A stretch of 64,000 bases of DNA from Bradyrhizobium canariense (GCF_018130465.1 NZ_JAFCKJ010000003.1:868001-932000); one strand, 5' to 3'; positions 1-9,770 are shown, numbered from the stretch's first letter. Notes: generated by a model from the sequence alone, not told the origin. Program-made: numbers and translations.

Positions 1-730
1 GCTGCTTGACGTATTCGAGCGCGGCGATCGTCTCCGGCGAGTCGATCACGACCTCGTTCTTGTCGTTGACGACCTTGCCGCCGAATGCCCACAGCGCCCA
101 CTGGCACCAGCCGTTGGCGTCGCCCGTTGCGTGGCCGAGCGCGAAGCCGGCTGGCGTGTTGTTCTTCTTCAGCGCCTGGCAGAGCTTGAGGAAGCCGGCG
201 GTGTCCTTGGGAAACTCATCGAAGCCGGCGGCCTTCACGTGGCTGATGCGGTAGTTTAGGCAGCCGCCGGTTGCGCCCTGCGGAATGGCGATCCAGCTGT
301 TACCCTTCTTGCCGTAGCGTTCGGCAACCGGATACCAGCCGCCATACTGCGCGCCGAGATAGTCGGCGATGTCAGTCATGTCGATCAGCTTTTCCGGGAA
401 TTTGTGCGGATCATCGAGCGTGCCGATGATCAGGTCGGGACCGGCGCCGACATTGGCGGCGACCGCAGCTTTGGGACGAATGTCCTCCCAGCTCTCGGCC
501 TCGAGCTTGACCTTGACGCCGGTCTTCTCGGAGAACGCCTTGGTCTGCTCGGCGAATTTGTCGAACTCGGCCTGGATGAACTGCTTCCAGCGCAGCACCC
601 GGATCGAGGCGTTCGGCTCGGGCGTGTTGGTCCACTCCGCCGCACGCACCGGGACGATGCCCGGGCCGGCCAGCAACGCTGCGCCACCCAGGCCGACTTT
701 AAGCACACTTCGCCTGTCGAAATCGCTCAT
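1..730 (-). CDS. ABC importer solute-binding protein, N-terminal part (cut by window edge)
   Basis: About 243 N-terminal residues of a periplasmic solute-binding protein; the rest lies beyond the left edge. The ATG at 730 follows an AGGGAGAG ribosome-binding site. The first 30 residues are a twin-arginine signal (DRRSVLKVG, a Gly/Ala/Leu core, then VRA-A), so export folded through Tat is likely. The mature part (RWKQFIQAEFDKFAEQ, GPDLIIGTLDDP, WIAIPQGATGG) has the pattern of SBP_bac_1 proteins, which bind sugars, sugar acids or glycerol phosphate. It lies 78 bases downstream of a UgpC/MalK-type ATPase gene on the same strand, so the two probably belong to one importer whose permeases are off the window. 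The LacI regulator and aldonate catabolic genes next door suggest a sugar or sugar acid, but the ligand cannot be read from sequence. Confidence 0.85.
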   Translation of the reverse strand, partial: MSDFDRRSVLKVGLGGAALLAGPGIVPVRAAEWTNTPEPNASIRVLRWKQFIQAEFDKFAEQTKAFSEKTGVKVKLEAESWEDIRPKAAVAANVGAGPDLIIGTLDDPHKFPEKLIDMTDIADYLGAQYGGWYPVAERYGKKGNSWIAIPQGATGGCLNYRISHVKAAGFDEFPKDTAGFLKLCQALKKNNTPAGFALGHATGDANGWCQWALWAFGGKVVNDKNEVVIDSPETIAALEYVKQ

Positions 731-753
731 CGTTCTCTCCCTAAATTTTATAT

Positions 754-798
754 TTGTATTGGGTCGTCTTGTATTGGGCAGTTCTGCTTGGGCAGTTC
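754..798. repeat. three tandem ~15-bp repeats between ATPase and binding-protein genes
   Basis: Units TTGTATTGGGTCGTC (754-768), TTGTATTGGGCAGTTC (769-784) and TGCTTGGGCAGTTC (785-798) lie head to tail in the 78-base gap after the ATPase stop codon. This is one of four short tandem arrays at gene boundaries in this window. Confidence 0.7.
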
Positions 799-808
799 TT
801 CGGCGTCG

Positions 809-1870
<1,062 letters not shown>

Positions 1871-2016
1871 CTAGCTCCCTCCTCGAAAGTCCACGACGCC
1901 TCTCGCGCCGCGACCGTCTTGTTTTTTCAGACTTCACCAACCGAAGCCCCACCTTAGCGGGCGACATTGTCGGCAGTTTGTGCGGTTTTGGCAATTTGTC
2001 TTTGGTTAGTCTGTGC

Positions 2017-2030
2017 TGGTAGCGCTGTCA
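2017..2030. promoter_or_regulatory. LacI-family operator-like site
   Basis: TGGTAGCGCTGTCA keeps the CG-centred palindrome of LacI-family operators and matches the perfect copy at 3145-3158 at 11 of 14 positions. It lies 43 bases before the LacI regulator start and in the divergent interval with the ABC ATPase gene, fitting autoregulation and control of the importer. Confidence 0.55.
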
Positions 2031-2072
2031 ACGTTCCTTTGTTTGCGACAGTGAGTGTGTTAAGAGCAGCAA

Positions 2073-3173
2073 ATGGGTCGAAACCGCACCAAGTCAGGCA
2101 AAATCCGGCTGGCGGAAGTCGCCGAGCTTGCCGGCGTAAGCCCGATCACGGCGTCCCGCTTCTTCCGCAATCCCGAGGCGCTGTCGGTGGCCAAGCGGAC
2201 ACGGGTCGAGAGCGCGGCCAGGGAGCTCGGCTATGTGCCGAACCTGGCGGCACGCGCGTTGGCCTCGCAGCGCACCGAGGTGATCGGTGTCTTGATTCCG
2301 TCACTGACCAATAACGTTTTCTCCGACGTGCTGCGCGGCATCTACGACGCCTCCGAAAACAGCCGTTACTCGATCCAATTGTCCAACACACGCTACAGTA
2401 TTCTCCAGGAGGAGAAGCTGCTGCGCCTGTTTCTTGCGCAGAAGCCGGCCGGGCTGATCGTCACCGGCATCGACCAGACCACGGAATCGCGCGCGATGCT
2501 CGATGCCGCCGACTGCCCGATCGTGCAAATCATGGAGATCGGCCCTAATCCGGTCGACATGATGATCGGCTTTTCGCACTATGACGCAGCCCGCGCGGCG
2601 ATTGCACACCTGTTCGCGCAAGGTCACCGCAAGATCGGCTTCGTCGGCGCGCGAATGGATCCGCGGGTGCAGCGGCGGCTCGACGGATACGTCTCGGCCA
2701 TGAAGGACGCCGGACTGTTCGAGCAACGCCTCGTCGTCACGACGGCGACACCGACCTCGGTGACGCTCGGCGGCGCCCTGTTCACCGATCTCCTGGCGCG
2801 CGAGCCCGGCATGGACGCGGTGTTCTGCGCCAATGACGACCTCGCGCTGGGTGTGCTGTTCGAATGCAGGCGCCGCGAGATCGCGATACCCGAACAGATC
2901 GCGATCGTCGGCTTCAACGATCTCGAATTCATGGCCTCCGCCGTCCCGACCCTCACGAGCGTGCGCACCAACCGCTACGAGATGGGCAACACCGCCGCCA
3001 CCATGCTGATCGACGCGATCGACGGACGCCGCCCGGAGCATCCGGTGCTCGATCTCGGCTTCAAGGTGATCGAGCGGCAAAGCTCGTCGCCGCGGCGTGC
3101 GGACAACCGCCCGGCCGTTTCAGGCGCGGGTGCCGCGAACAAAATGGTAGCGTTACCAAGTGGCCATGATTAG
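2073..3173 (+). CDS. LacI/GalR-family transcriptional regulator
   Basis: 366-residue DNA-binding repressor-type protein. The N-terminal LacI helix-turn-helix (IRLAEVAELAGVSPITASRF, residues 11-30) and hinge helix (YVPNLAARALASQ, 54-66) are followed by a periplasmic-binding-protein-like effector domain (VIGVLIPSLTNNVF, GHRKIGFVGARMDPR, DAVFCANDDLALGVLFE, IAIVGFNDLE). The hinge and linker resemble the GntR-gluconate branch of the family, which senses sugars or sugar acids. It sits between the divergent ABC ATPase gene and the downstream aldonate dehydratase and SDR genes; operator-like sequences occur on both sides (2017-2030 and 3145-3158), the second inside its own last codons. The likely inducer is therefore the sugar or sugar acid handled by these genes, which is an inference. 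Confidence 0.92.
   Translation: MGRNRTKSGKIRLAEVAELAGVSPITASRFFRNPEALSVAKRTRVESAARELGYVPNLAARALASQRTEVIGVLIPSLTNNVFSDVLRGIYDASENSRYSIQLSNTRYSILQEEKLLRLFLAQKPAGLIVTGIDQTTESRAMLDAADCPIVQIMEIGPNPVDMMIGFSHYDAARAAIAHLFAQGHRKIGFVGARMDPRVQRRLDGYVSAMKDAGLFEQRLVVTTATPTSVTLGGALFTDLLAREPGMDAVFCANDDLALGVLFECRRREIAIPEQIAIVGFNDLEFMASAVPTLTSVRTNRYEMGNTAATMLIDAIDGRRPEHPVLDLGFKVIERQSSSPRRADNRPAVSGAGAANKMVALPSGHD
3145..3158. promoter_or_regulatory. perfect LacI-family operator within the 3' end of the regulator gene
   Basis: TGGTAGCGTTACCA is a dyad with perfect 5-base arms (TGGTA/TACCA) around a central GCGT, the usual shape of LacI/GalR operators. It overlaps the last codons of the LacI-family gene and lies 137 bases before the dehydratase start at 3296, where it could repress the catabolic operon. 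Confidence 0.65.
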
Positions 3174-3295
3174 TATCGGATTTGTGAAGAAACGCCCCGC
3201 CAGCGGGCAGGCAAGTCATTGCTTGCGCCGTTGGGCATCGCACAAGCCGACACCATAAAACGGACGCCAGTGCGTTTGCATTGCAGGAGAAACCA

Positions 3296-5125
3296 ATGAC
3301 AAAAAAACCAACCAATGGGCATGCCCCCGCCGGCAACGGCGCTCGCCGCCACCTCCGCTCGCAGGAATGGTTCAACAATCCGCATAATCCGGGCATGACC
3401 GCGCTCTATCTGGAGCGCTATTTGAACTACGGTCTCACCCGCGCCGAGCTCCAGTCCGGCAAGCCGATCATCGGCATCGCCCAGACCGGCAACGACCTCT
3501 CCCCCTGCAACCGCCACCACATCGAGCTTGCCCATCGCGTCCGCGAAGGCATTCGCGAGGCCGGCGGCATTGCGATGGAATTCCCGACCCATCCGATCCA
3601 GGAGACCGGCAAGCGCCCGACCGCGGCGCTCGACCGCAACCTTGCTTATCTCGGCCTGGTCGAGATCCTCTACGGCTATCCGCTCGACGGCGTGGTGCTG
3701 ACCACCGGCTGCGACAAGACCACGCCGGCCTGCATGATGGCGGCGGCGACCGTCAACCTGCCCGCGATCGTGCTGTCGGGCGGGCCGATGCTGAACGGCT
3801 GGCACAATGGCGAGCGCACCGGCTCCGGCACCATCGTCTGGAAGTCGCGCGAGCGGCTCGCCGCTGGCGAGATCGACTATGAAGAATTCATGGAGATCGT
3901 GGCGTCATCGGCGCCCTCGGTCGGCCATTGCAACACCATGGGCACCGCCTCGACCATGAACGGGCTTGCGGAAGCGCTCGGCTTCTCGCTGCCGGGCTGT
4001 GCGGCGATCCCCGCTCCCTATCGCGAGCGCGGCCAGATCGCCTATGAGACGGGCAAGCGCGCCGTCGAGATGGTCTGGGAGGATCTAAAACCCTCCGACA
4101 TCCTGACCCGCGAAGCGTTCGAGAACTGCATCGTGATCAACTCGGCCATCGGCGGCTCGACCAACGCGCCGATCCACATCAACGCGCTGGCGCGCCACAT
4201 CGGCGTGGAGCTCTCCATCGACGACTGGCAGAAGGTCGGCCACGACGTGCCGCTGCTGGTCAACATGCAGCCGGCCGGCTTCTATCTCGGAGAGGAATTC
4301 CACCGCGCCGGCGGCGTGCCGGCGGTGGTGCGCGAATTGATGAAGCACAAGCGGATCCACGAGAACGCGGTCACCGTGAACGGCCGCGGCATCGGCGAGA
4401 ACTGCGCCAATGCGCCAAAGCCCGACAACGACGTGATCTGGGCTTACGACAAGCCGCTGGTGAAGGACGCCGGCTTCCTGGTGCTGCGCGGCAATCTGTT
4501 CGATTCCGCGATCATGAAGACCAGCGTGATCTCCAAGGAGTTTCGCGACCGCTATCTCAGCAACCCCAAGGACCTCAACGCTTTCGAGGGCCGCGCCATC
4601 GTGTTCGAAGGACCGGAGGACTATCACGAGCGGATCGACGATGCCTCGCTCGACATCGACGAGCATTGCGTGCTGTTCGTCCGCGGCACCGGTCCGATCG
4701 GCTATCCCGGCGGCGCCGAGGTCGTAAACATGCAACCGCCCGCGGCGTTGATCAAACGCGGCATCCTCGCTTTGCCCTGCATCGGCGACGGCCGCCAGTC
4801 CGGCACATCGGGCTCGCCCTCGATCCTCAACGCCTCGCCGGAAGCCGCCGCCAATGGCGGGCTGGCGATCCTCAGGAACGGCGACAAGGTGCGCATCGAC
4901 CTGAACAAGGGCAGCGCCAACATTCTCATCTCCGACGAGGAGGTGAAGAAGCGCCACGCCGAACTGGCGGCCAATGGCGGCTTCAAGCATCCGCCGAACC
5001 AGACGCCGTGGCAGGAGCTCTATCGCAACACCGTTGGCCAGCAGTCGACCGGTGCCTGCATGGAGCTCGCCACGCGCTACCAGAACGTCGCCGGCACGTT
5101 TGGTGTGGCGCGGGATAATCACTAA
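3296..5125 (+). CDS. IlvD/Edd-family dehydratase (aldonate dehydratase-like)
   Basis: 609-residue [2Fe-2S] dehydratase of the IlvD/Edd family. The three expected cluster cysteines are visible: Cys71 (DLSPCNRHH), Cys138 ([14 protein letters not shown]) and Cys211 ([13 protein letters not shown]), and the C-terminal signature [16 protein letters not shown] followed by [15 protein letters not shown] is intact. Length and the [17 protein letters not shown] opening are closer to sugar-acid dehydratases (arabonate, xylonate, fuconate) than to true IlvD, which makes 2-keto-3-deoxy acids from aldonates. The ATG at 3296 was chosen over an in-frame TTG at 3281 because GCAGGAGA lies just upstream of the ATG. 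Two SDR genes follow, consistent with an oxidative non-phosphorylated sugar-acid route. The stereochemistry of the substrate is not evident. Confidence 0.88.
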   Translation: MTKKPTNGHAPAGNGARRHLRSQEWFNNPHNPGMTALYLERYLNYGLTRAELQSGKPIIGIAQTGNDLSPCNRHHIELAHRVREGIREAGGIAMEFPTHPIQETGKRPTAALDRNLAYLGLVEILYGYPLDGVVLTTGCDKTTPACMMAAATVNLPAIVLSGGPMLNGWHNGERTGSGTIVWKSRERLAAGEIDYEEFMEIVASSAPSVGHCNTMGTASTMNGLAEALGFSLPGCAAIPAPYRERGQIAYETGKRAVEMVWEDLKPSDILTREAFENCIVINSAIGGSTNAPIHINALARHIGVELSIDDWQKVGHDVPLLVNMQPAGFYLGEEFHRAGGVPAVVRELMKHKRIHENAVTVNGRGIGENCANAPKPDNDVIWAYDKPLVKDAGFLVLRGNLFDSAIMKTSVISKEFRDRYLSNPKDLNAFEGRAIVFEGPEDYHERIDDASLDIDEHCVLFVRGTGPIGYPGGAEVVNMQPPAALIKRGILALPCIGDGRQSGTSGSPSILNASPEAAANGGLAILRNGDKVRIDLNKGSANILISDEEVKKRHAELAANGGFKHPPNQTPWQELYRNTVGQQSTGACMELATRYQNVAGTFGVARDNH

Positions 5126-5130
5126 CCACG

Positions 5131-5216
5131 CGTCATTGCGAGGAGCGAAGCGACGAAGCAATCCAGACTGTCTCCGCGGTGAGATTCTGGATTGCTTCGC
5201 TTCGCTCGCAATGACG
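5131..5216. repeat. palindromic intergenic repeat, family A
   Basis: Left arm CGTCATTGCGAGGAGCGAAG... (5131-5166) is mirrored by CTGGATTGCTTCGCTTCGCT... (5187-5216), giving a long imperfect hairpin between the dehydratase and the first SDR gene. It looks like the dispersed short palindromes common in bradyrhizobial intergenic DNA; it may act as a partial terminator or mRNA stabiliser. Confidence 0.8.
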
Positions 5217-5250
5217 ATGCAACAGACAAATAAGTGAGGAGAACAAGACC

Positions 5251-5982
5251 ATGGCAGACCGCCTCAAGGGAAAGCGAGCCGTCGTCACGGCTGCAGCGGC
5301 AGGCATCGGGCGCGCATGCGCCATCGCATTCGCGCGTGAAGGCGCAACCGTCATCGCCACCGACATCAACGAGAGCGGCATCGCGAGCCTGGCCAAGGAA
5401 GGCATCGCCGAGACCGCCAAGCTCGACGTGCGCAACACCGCCGACGTCAACGCCTTCGCCAAGCGCGTCGGCAAGGTCGACATCCTGCTCAACGCGGCGG
5501 GCTTCGTGCATCACGGCACCATCCTGGAGTGTTCGGAAGAGGATTTTGATTTCTCGTTCGACCTCAACGTCAAGTCGATGCACCGGACCATCAGGGCGTT
5601 CCTGCCGGACATGCTCGCGGGGGGCGGCGGCAGCATCGTCAACATCTCCTCCTGCGCGGCGCTGCGGCCGCCGGCCAACCGCTACGTCTACAGCTCCTCG
5701 AAGGCCGCGGTGTCGCTGCTGACGCGCGCGGTCGCGCTCGACTTCATCACCAAGGGCATCCGCTGCAACAGCATCTGCCCGGGCACCGTCGAGACGCCCT
5801 CGATGCTCGACCGCGCCGCCGCGCAAGGGCCGCAGGGCAAGGAGATGTTCGTCTCCCGCCAGAAGATGGGCCGGCTCGGCACCGCCGACGAGATCGCGTC
5901 CATGGCGGTCTATCTCGGCAGTGACGAGAGCGCCTTCACCACCGGCGTCGACCTCGTCGTCGACGGCGGCTACATGCTCTGA
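5251..5982 (+). CDS. SDR-family dehydrogenase, DHRS6/2-keto-3-deoxyfuconate dehydrogenase-like
   Basis: 243-residue classical short-chain dehydrogenase. The NAD-binding turn reads TAAAAGIG (13-20) instead of TGxxxGxG, a variant found in the DHRS6/BDH2 and 2-keto-3-deoxy-sugar-acid dehydrogenase group; the NAAG motif is at 81-84 and the catalytic Ser134 / Tyr147-x3-Lys151 set is intact (YVYSSSK). The C-terminus GVDLVVDGGYML is typical. The ATG follows GTGAGGAGAACAAGACC. It lies between an aldonate dehydratase and a second SDR, so oxidation of the keto-deoxy acid formed by the dehydratase is the likely step; this rests on context. Confidence 0.85.
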   Translation: MADRLKGKRAVVTAAAAGIGRACAIAFAREGATVIATDINESGIASLAKEGIAETAKLDVRNTADVNAFAKRVGKVDILLNAAGFVHHGTILECSEEDFDFSFDLNVKSMHRTIRAFLPDMLAGGGGSIVNISSCAALRPPANRYVYSSSKAAVSLLTRAVALDFITKGIRCNSICPGTVETPSMLDRAAAQGPQGKEMFVSRQKMGRLGTADEIASMAVYLGSDESAFTTGVDLVVDGGYML

Positions 5983-5998
5983 CGCCAAGGCATCCAGC

Positions 5999-6745
5999 AT
6001 GAACAAGATCGATCTCAACGGCCGCGTCGCCATCGTCACCGGCGGCGCGCAGGGCTTTGGCCGCGCCATCACACAGCGCTTCGTCGCCTCCGGCGCCAAG
6101 GTGGCGATCTGGGATTTCGACGCCGCACTGGCCGAGAAGACGGCGAAGGAAATCGGCGACAACGCCCGCGTCTTCAAGGTCGACGTCACCGACACCGCGG
6201 CCGTCGAGCAGGCCCGCGATGCGACGCTTGCCGCCTTCGGCAAGATCGACATCCTGGTCAACAATGCCGGCATCGCCGGCGTCAACAAGCCGGTCTGGGA
6301 AACCGATCTCGAGGAATGGCGGAAAGTCCTGCGCATCAACCTCGACGGCCCCTTCATCGTCTGCAAGGCCATCGTGCCCACGATGCTCAAGCAGAAATAC
6401 GGGCGCATCGTCAACATCGCCTCGATCGCCGGCAAGGAAGGCAATCCGAACGCCTCGCACTATTCGGCGTCCAAGGCCGGCCTGATCGCGCTGACGAAGT
6501 CGCTCGGCAAGGAATTGGCGGCACATGACATCATGGTCAATGCGGTGACGCCCGCGGCTGCGAAGACCGCGATCTTCGACCAGATGACACAGCAGCATAT
6601 CGATTTCATGCTGTCGAAGATTCCCAAAGCGCGCTTCGTGCTGGTGGAAGAGCTCGCCGCGATGGCGGCCTGGCTCGCCTCGGAGGACTGCGCGTTCTCG
6701 ACCGGCGCGGTGTTCGACATATCCGGCGGGCGCGCAACTTACTGA
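5999..6745 (+). CDS. SDR-family dehydrogenase
   Basis: 248-residue classical short-chain dehydrogenase with cofactor motif TGGAQGFG (14-21), Asp at the end of beta-2 (AIWDFD) favouring NAD over NADP, NNAG (88-91), and catalytic Ser142, Tyr155 and Lys159 (HYSASK). It starts 16 bases after the previous stop codon, with the ATG at 5999; an upstream in-frame ATG at 5921 lies inside the neighbouring SDR and was not used. Two different SDRs beside an aldonate dehydratase suggest one acts on the sugar or lactone level and the other on the keto-deoxy acid, but which does which cannot be decided. FabG-like reductases share the same fold and motifs. Confidence 0.87.
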   Translation: MNKIDLNGRVAIVTGGAQGFGRAITQRFVASGAKVAIWDFDAALAEKTAKEIGDNARVFKVDVTDTAAVEQARDATLAAFGKIDILVNNAGIAGVNKPVWETDLEEWRKVLRINLDGPFIVCKAIVPTMLKQKYGRIVNIASIAGKEGNPNASHYSASKAGLIALTKSLGKELAAHDIMVNAVTPAAAKTAIFDQMTQQHIDFMLSKIPKARFVLVEELAAMAAWLASEDCAFSTGAVFDISGGRATY

Positions 6746-6752
6746 GGGCGTC

Positions 6753-7145
6753 ATGATCAGAGAAGGCGGATGTCTGTGCGGCGCGGTGCGGTTCAAGGCG
6801 GAAGGTGAGCCGCTCAACGTTCGCATCTGCCATTGCCGCATGTGCCAGAAGGCAATGGGCTCGCCCTACTTCGTCCGCGCGCAGTTCGACCAGCGCGCAC
6901 TGACCGTCGAGGGCGACACCGCCCGCTATGCGTCGTCCGAGAACATCGACCGCGTGTTCTGCAAACGCTGCGGCACACGGCTGTTCTCCTGGCGGCGCAA
7001 CGGCACGCTGGCGGGCGTCGCACTGACGACGTTCGACGATCGCAATGCCTTCGCGCCGACCGAGCACATCTGGGTCTCGGAGAAGCTCGCTTGGCTGAAG
7101 CTCGACGACGGGCTGACGCAATATCCGGGAACCATTCCGGCGTGA
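6753..7145 (+). CDS. GFA-family zinc protein
   Basis: 130-residue protein of the GFA (glutathione-dependent formaldehyde-activating enzyme-like, DUF636) family. The zinc cysteines are all present: Cys7 and Cys9 (GGCLCG), Cys26, Cys28 and Cys31 (CHCRMCQ), Cys70 and Cys73 (CKRCG). The tail HIWVSEKLAWLKLDDGL is characteristic of the family. It starts 7 bases after the second SDR stop and is probably the last gene of the catabolic operon. A role in formaldehyde or S-hydroxymethylglutathione chemistry is documented for only some members, so function here is unassigned. Confidence 0.88.
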   Translation: MIREGGCLCGAVRFKAEGEPLNVRICHCRMCQKAMGSPYFVRAQFDQRALTVEGDTARYASSENIDRVFCKRCGTRLFSWRRNGTLAGVALTTFDDRNAFAPTEHIWVSEKLAWLKLDDGLTQYPGTIPA

Positions 7146-7147
7146 TG

Positions 7148-8059
7148 TCAGGTCTGGCCTGACGCAGACGCGCCCGCCGCCTGAGCACGCGGGCCCGTCG
7201 TCGTCGCGATCCAGATCCCGGCGAACACCGCGACGATGCCCGCCGCCAGATTCCAGCGCAACGGCTCGTTCAGCAGCCAGGCGCCGACCAGCGACGCGGT
7301 GATCGGATTGACCGTCACCGAGATCGCAACACGCGTCGGCGTCGTTCGCTCCAGTGCGAAAGCCCAGAGATAGAAGGTCAGCGCCGCGCCGAAGGCGCCG
7401 AGATAGAAAGCGGCCAGCCATTGCGGGGCGCCGAAACCGGCGACAGGCGCAAAGCTGCCGCGGACACACGAGAGCAGGATGAGGCAGGCTGCGCCCGCCG
7501 CCATGCTCATGGTCGTGAAGGCAAGCGGGCTGGAGCGCCGAATCAGCGGCTTCGACCAGATGCCGTAGAGCGCCATGCACAGTGCCGCCACCATCATCAG
7601 GAGGTCGCCGCGCCAGGCGCCCGGCGGCGCCGAGGTCAGGTCGGAGAGGAGCGCTACGGCAACGCCAAGCGTCGCAATCACGACGCCGATCGATTTGCGC
7701 CAGGTCAGCGCCTCGGCGCCAAGCGCGGCCCCGATCACGAGCGACAACAGCGGCAGCGTCGACAAAGCGAGCGCGCCGCGCGCGGCGGTCGTGAAGATCA
7801 GGGATGCATTGAACAGAATTGGGAACAGGGCAAAGAACAGAAGGCCGAGCCCGACCGCGGCGGCCCAGTCCCCTCGCCCCGGCCAGCGGTCGCCGCGCAG
7901 CAGCGTCAGGGGCAACAACAGGAGAAAGCCGATCCCGAACCGGAACGAGCCGATCACCAGCGGATCGATCGCGCTGACGAGATAGCGCGTGGCGCCGATC
8001 GAGGTGCCACCAAGTGCACTCGACAGGATGGCGGCGAATACGCCGAAAGTCTCGCCCAC
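7148..8059 (-). CDS. EamA/DMT-family membrane exporter
   Basis: 303-residue integral inner-membrane protein with about ten hydrophobic segments arranged as two EamA repeats (first from SSALGGTSIGATRYLVS, second from GDLLMMVAALCMALYG). The family exports amino acids, nucleosides or other metabolites. I chose GTG at 8059 because GGGAGGAAG lies immediately upstream; an ATG at 8092 would add 11 residues, and the much longer open frame upstream is antisense to the LysR gene. It is convergent with the GFA gene and divergent from the LysR-type regulator at 8150, a usual arrangement for an exporter and its regulator. Substrate unknown. Confidence 0.88.
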   Translation of the reverse strand: MGETFGVFAAILSSALGGTSIGATRYLVSAIDPLVIGSFRFGIGFLLLLPLTLLRGDRWPGRGDWAAAVGLGLLFFALFPILFNASLIFTTAARGALALSTLPLLSLVIGAALGAEALTWRKSIGVVIATLGVAVALLSDLTSAPPGAWRGDLLMMVAALCMALYGIWSKPLIRRSSPLAFTTMSMAAGAACLILLSCVRGSFAPVAGFGAPQWLAAFYLGAFGAALTFYLWAFALERTTPTRVAISVTVNPITASLVGAWLLNEPLRWNLAAGIVAVFAGIWIATTTGPRAQAAGASASGQT

Positions 8060-8149
8060 GCTTCCTCCCTCGATGAACTCCAGGAGCAGCATACGAGGCG
8101 CGCCGAAACAGGGAATGGAATTTCCGTCATGCTGGGATAAGTTTTCGTC

Positions 8150-9016
8150 ATGACCGCACCCGTGCTCGATCCTGATCTGCTGAAGGCCTTTCTCGCCGTT
8201 GCCGAGCATCGCTCGTTCACGCGCGCAGCCCACGTGCTCAACCGCACCCAGTCGGCGGTGAGTGTCCAGATCAGGCGCCTCGAGGAGCGGCTCGGCGTCC
8301 GGCTGTTTCACCGCACGAGGTCGGGCGTGACACTGAGCGTGGCCGGTCACGAGCTGCTCGTCTATGCGAAGCGGCTTCTCGACCTCAATGCCGAGGCCGT
8401 CGATGCGCTTCGCGCGGGCAAGCGCGAAGCCGTGGTTCGCCTCGGCGTGATGGACGATTACGGCACGATCGTCATTCCGCCCCTGCTGGCGCACTTTGCC
8501 AAATGCCATCCGGAGATCCGGGTCGAGATCGAGACCGGGCTGACCGCGACGATGCCGGCGCGACTCGGCGACGCCTATGACCTCGTCATCGCCATGCATC
8601 CCGAAGGATGCGGCGATGGCGAACTGCTGCGACCCGAGCAGGCGGTGTGGGCCGCGGCCAAATCGTATCCGGCACAGGCACAGGACACGCTGCCCGTCGC
8701 GCTCTACCCGCCGGGCTGCCTGTTCCGGCAATGGGCCACGGAGGCCCTCGATGCCGCCGGCCGGCCCTGGCGGCTCGCCTTTGTCAGCCGCACGCTTGCC
8801 GCCGTGGAGGCGATCGCGGCGGAGGGCCTCGCGATCACGGTCGTGAAAGCCGGCACCATGCCTCCTCGCCTGCGCGCCCTGTCGGAACGCGACGGCTTGC
8901 CGCCGCTGCCGGCGGCGGACATCCGCCTCCATTGCGCGCGCAACCTGTCGCACCCGGCGGCACTGCTGGCGGATCATTTGCGGCGTGGCATTTCGGAACC
9001 GGCCACCCTATGTTGA
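8150..9016 (+). CDS. LysR-family transcriptional regulator
   Basis: 288-residue regulator. The LysR winged helix-turn-helix is at residues 8-65 (DLLKAFLAVAEHRSFTRAAH, QSAVSVQIRRLEERLG, LFHRTRSGVTLSVAG), followed by an effector-binding domain of the usual size. It is divergent from the DMT exporter (90 bases between starts), which is its most likely target. The effector domain gives no clear ligand. It is followed, 73 bases on, by a site-2-type protease gene that is probably a separate unit. Confidence 0.92.
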   Translation: MTAPVLDPDLLKAFLAVAEHRSFTRAAHVLNRTQSAVSVQIRRLEERLGVRLFHRTRSGVTLSVAGHELLVYAKRLLDLNAEAVDALRAGKREAVVRLGVMDDYGTIVIPPLLAHFAKCHPEIRVEIETGLTATMPARLGDAYDLVIAMHPEGCGDGELLRPEQAVWAAAKSYPAQAQDTLPVALYPPGCLFRQWATEALDAAGRPWRLAFVSRTLAAVEAIAAEGLAITVVKAGTMPPRLRALSERDGLPPLPAADIRLHCARNLSHPAALLADHLRRGISEPATLC

Positions 9017-9089
9017 GGTGAATCGTTGCTGCACCACCGGTTTGGCTGGGTCGGCTGCAAGACCGAAGGCAAACCGGGACAGACGAGCC

Positions 9090-9770
9090 GTGAACATTTC
9101 TTTGTATGACCTCTCGGTGTGGGTGCTGCCGCTGGTGCTCGCCATCACCTTCCACGAGGCTGCGCACGCCTTCGTCGCATACCGTCTCGGTGACGACACC
9201 GCCTCGCAGCTCGGCCGTGTCAGCTTTAACCCGCTCCGCCACATCGACCCGTTCGGCACGCTGATATTGCCGGCGATGCTGCTGTTCGCGCATTCGCCGT
9301 TCCTGTTCGGCTATGCCAAGCCGGTGCCGGTGAATTTCCGCAAGCTCAACAACCCCAGGCTCGACATGGTCTGGGTGGCGCTGGCCGGGCCCGCCACCAA
9401 CATCCTGCTGGCGCTCGTGGCGGCTCTCGCCCTCCACGCCCTGCCCTGGGCTCCGGCCAACTCGGCGCAATGGATCTTCGACAACCTCAAGAATGCACTG
9501 CTGATCAACGCGGTGCTGGCGGTGTTCAACATGATGCCGATCCCGCCGCTCGACGGCGGGCGCGTCGCGGTCGGGCTGCTGCCCCGGCCGCTCGCCCTGC
9601 CGCTGGCCCGGCTCGAGCCGTTCGGGATGCTGATCCTGATCGGTCTGTTGATCCTGCTGCCGCTGGCGGGCTCCCAGTTCGGTCTAAATCTTGATGTTAT
9701 TTCAGCAATACTGCGAACGTTGACCGGTTATGTGATTCAGGCTGTTCTCTTCCTGACCGGCAATGCTTAG
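9090..9770 (+). CDS. site-2 protease family (M50) membrane metalloprotease
   Basis: 226-residue polytopic membrane protein of peptidase family M50. The zinc motif HEAAH is in the first membrane segment (His22, Glu23, His26) and the third ligand motif is PPLDGG (Asp155) in NMMPIPPLDGGR; there is no PDZ domain, so it belongs to the small group-III type enzymes. GTG at 9090 gives the compact form starting MNISLYDLSVWVLP; an ATG at 8985 lies inside the LysR gene. Such proteases cleave substrates within the membrane, often anti-sigma factors, but no such substrate gene is adjacent. The following gene starts directly at its stop codon and encodes a tail-anchored protein, a possible partner. Confidence 0.87.
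   Translation: MNISLYDLSVWVLPLVLAITFHEAAHAFVAYRLGDDTASQLGRVSFNPLRHIDPFGTLILPAMLLFAHSPFLFGYAKPVPVNFRKLNNPRLDMVWVALAGPATNILLALVAALALHALPWAPANSAQWIFDNLKNALLINAVLAVFNMMPIPPLDGGRVAVGLLPRPLALPLARLEPFGMLILIGLLILLPLAGSQFGLNLDVISAILRTLTGYVIQAVLFLTGNA

Noticed and set aside
8093-8977. N-terminal extension of the DMT exporter
   Set aside because: The extension is the antisense of the LysR gene; a well-placed ribosome-binding site supports GTG 8059.
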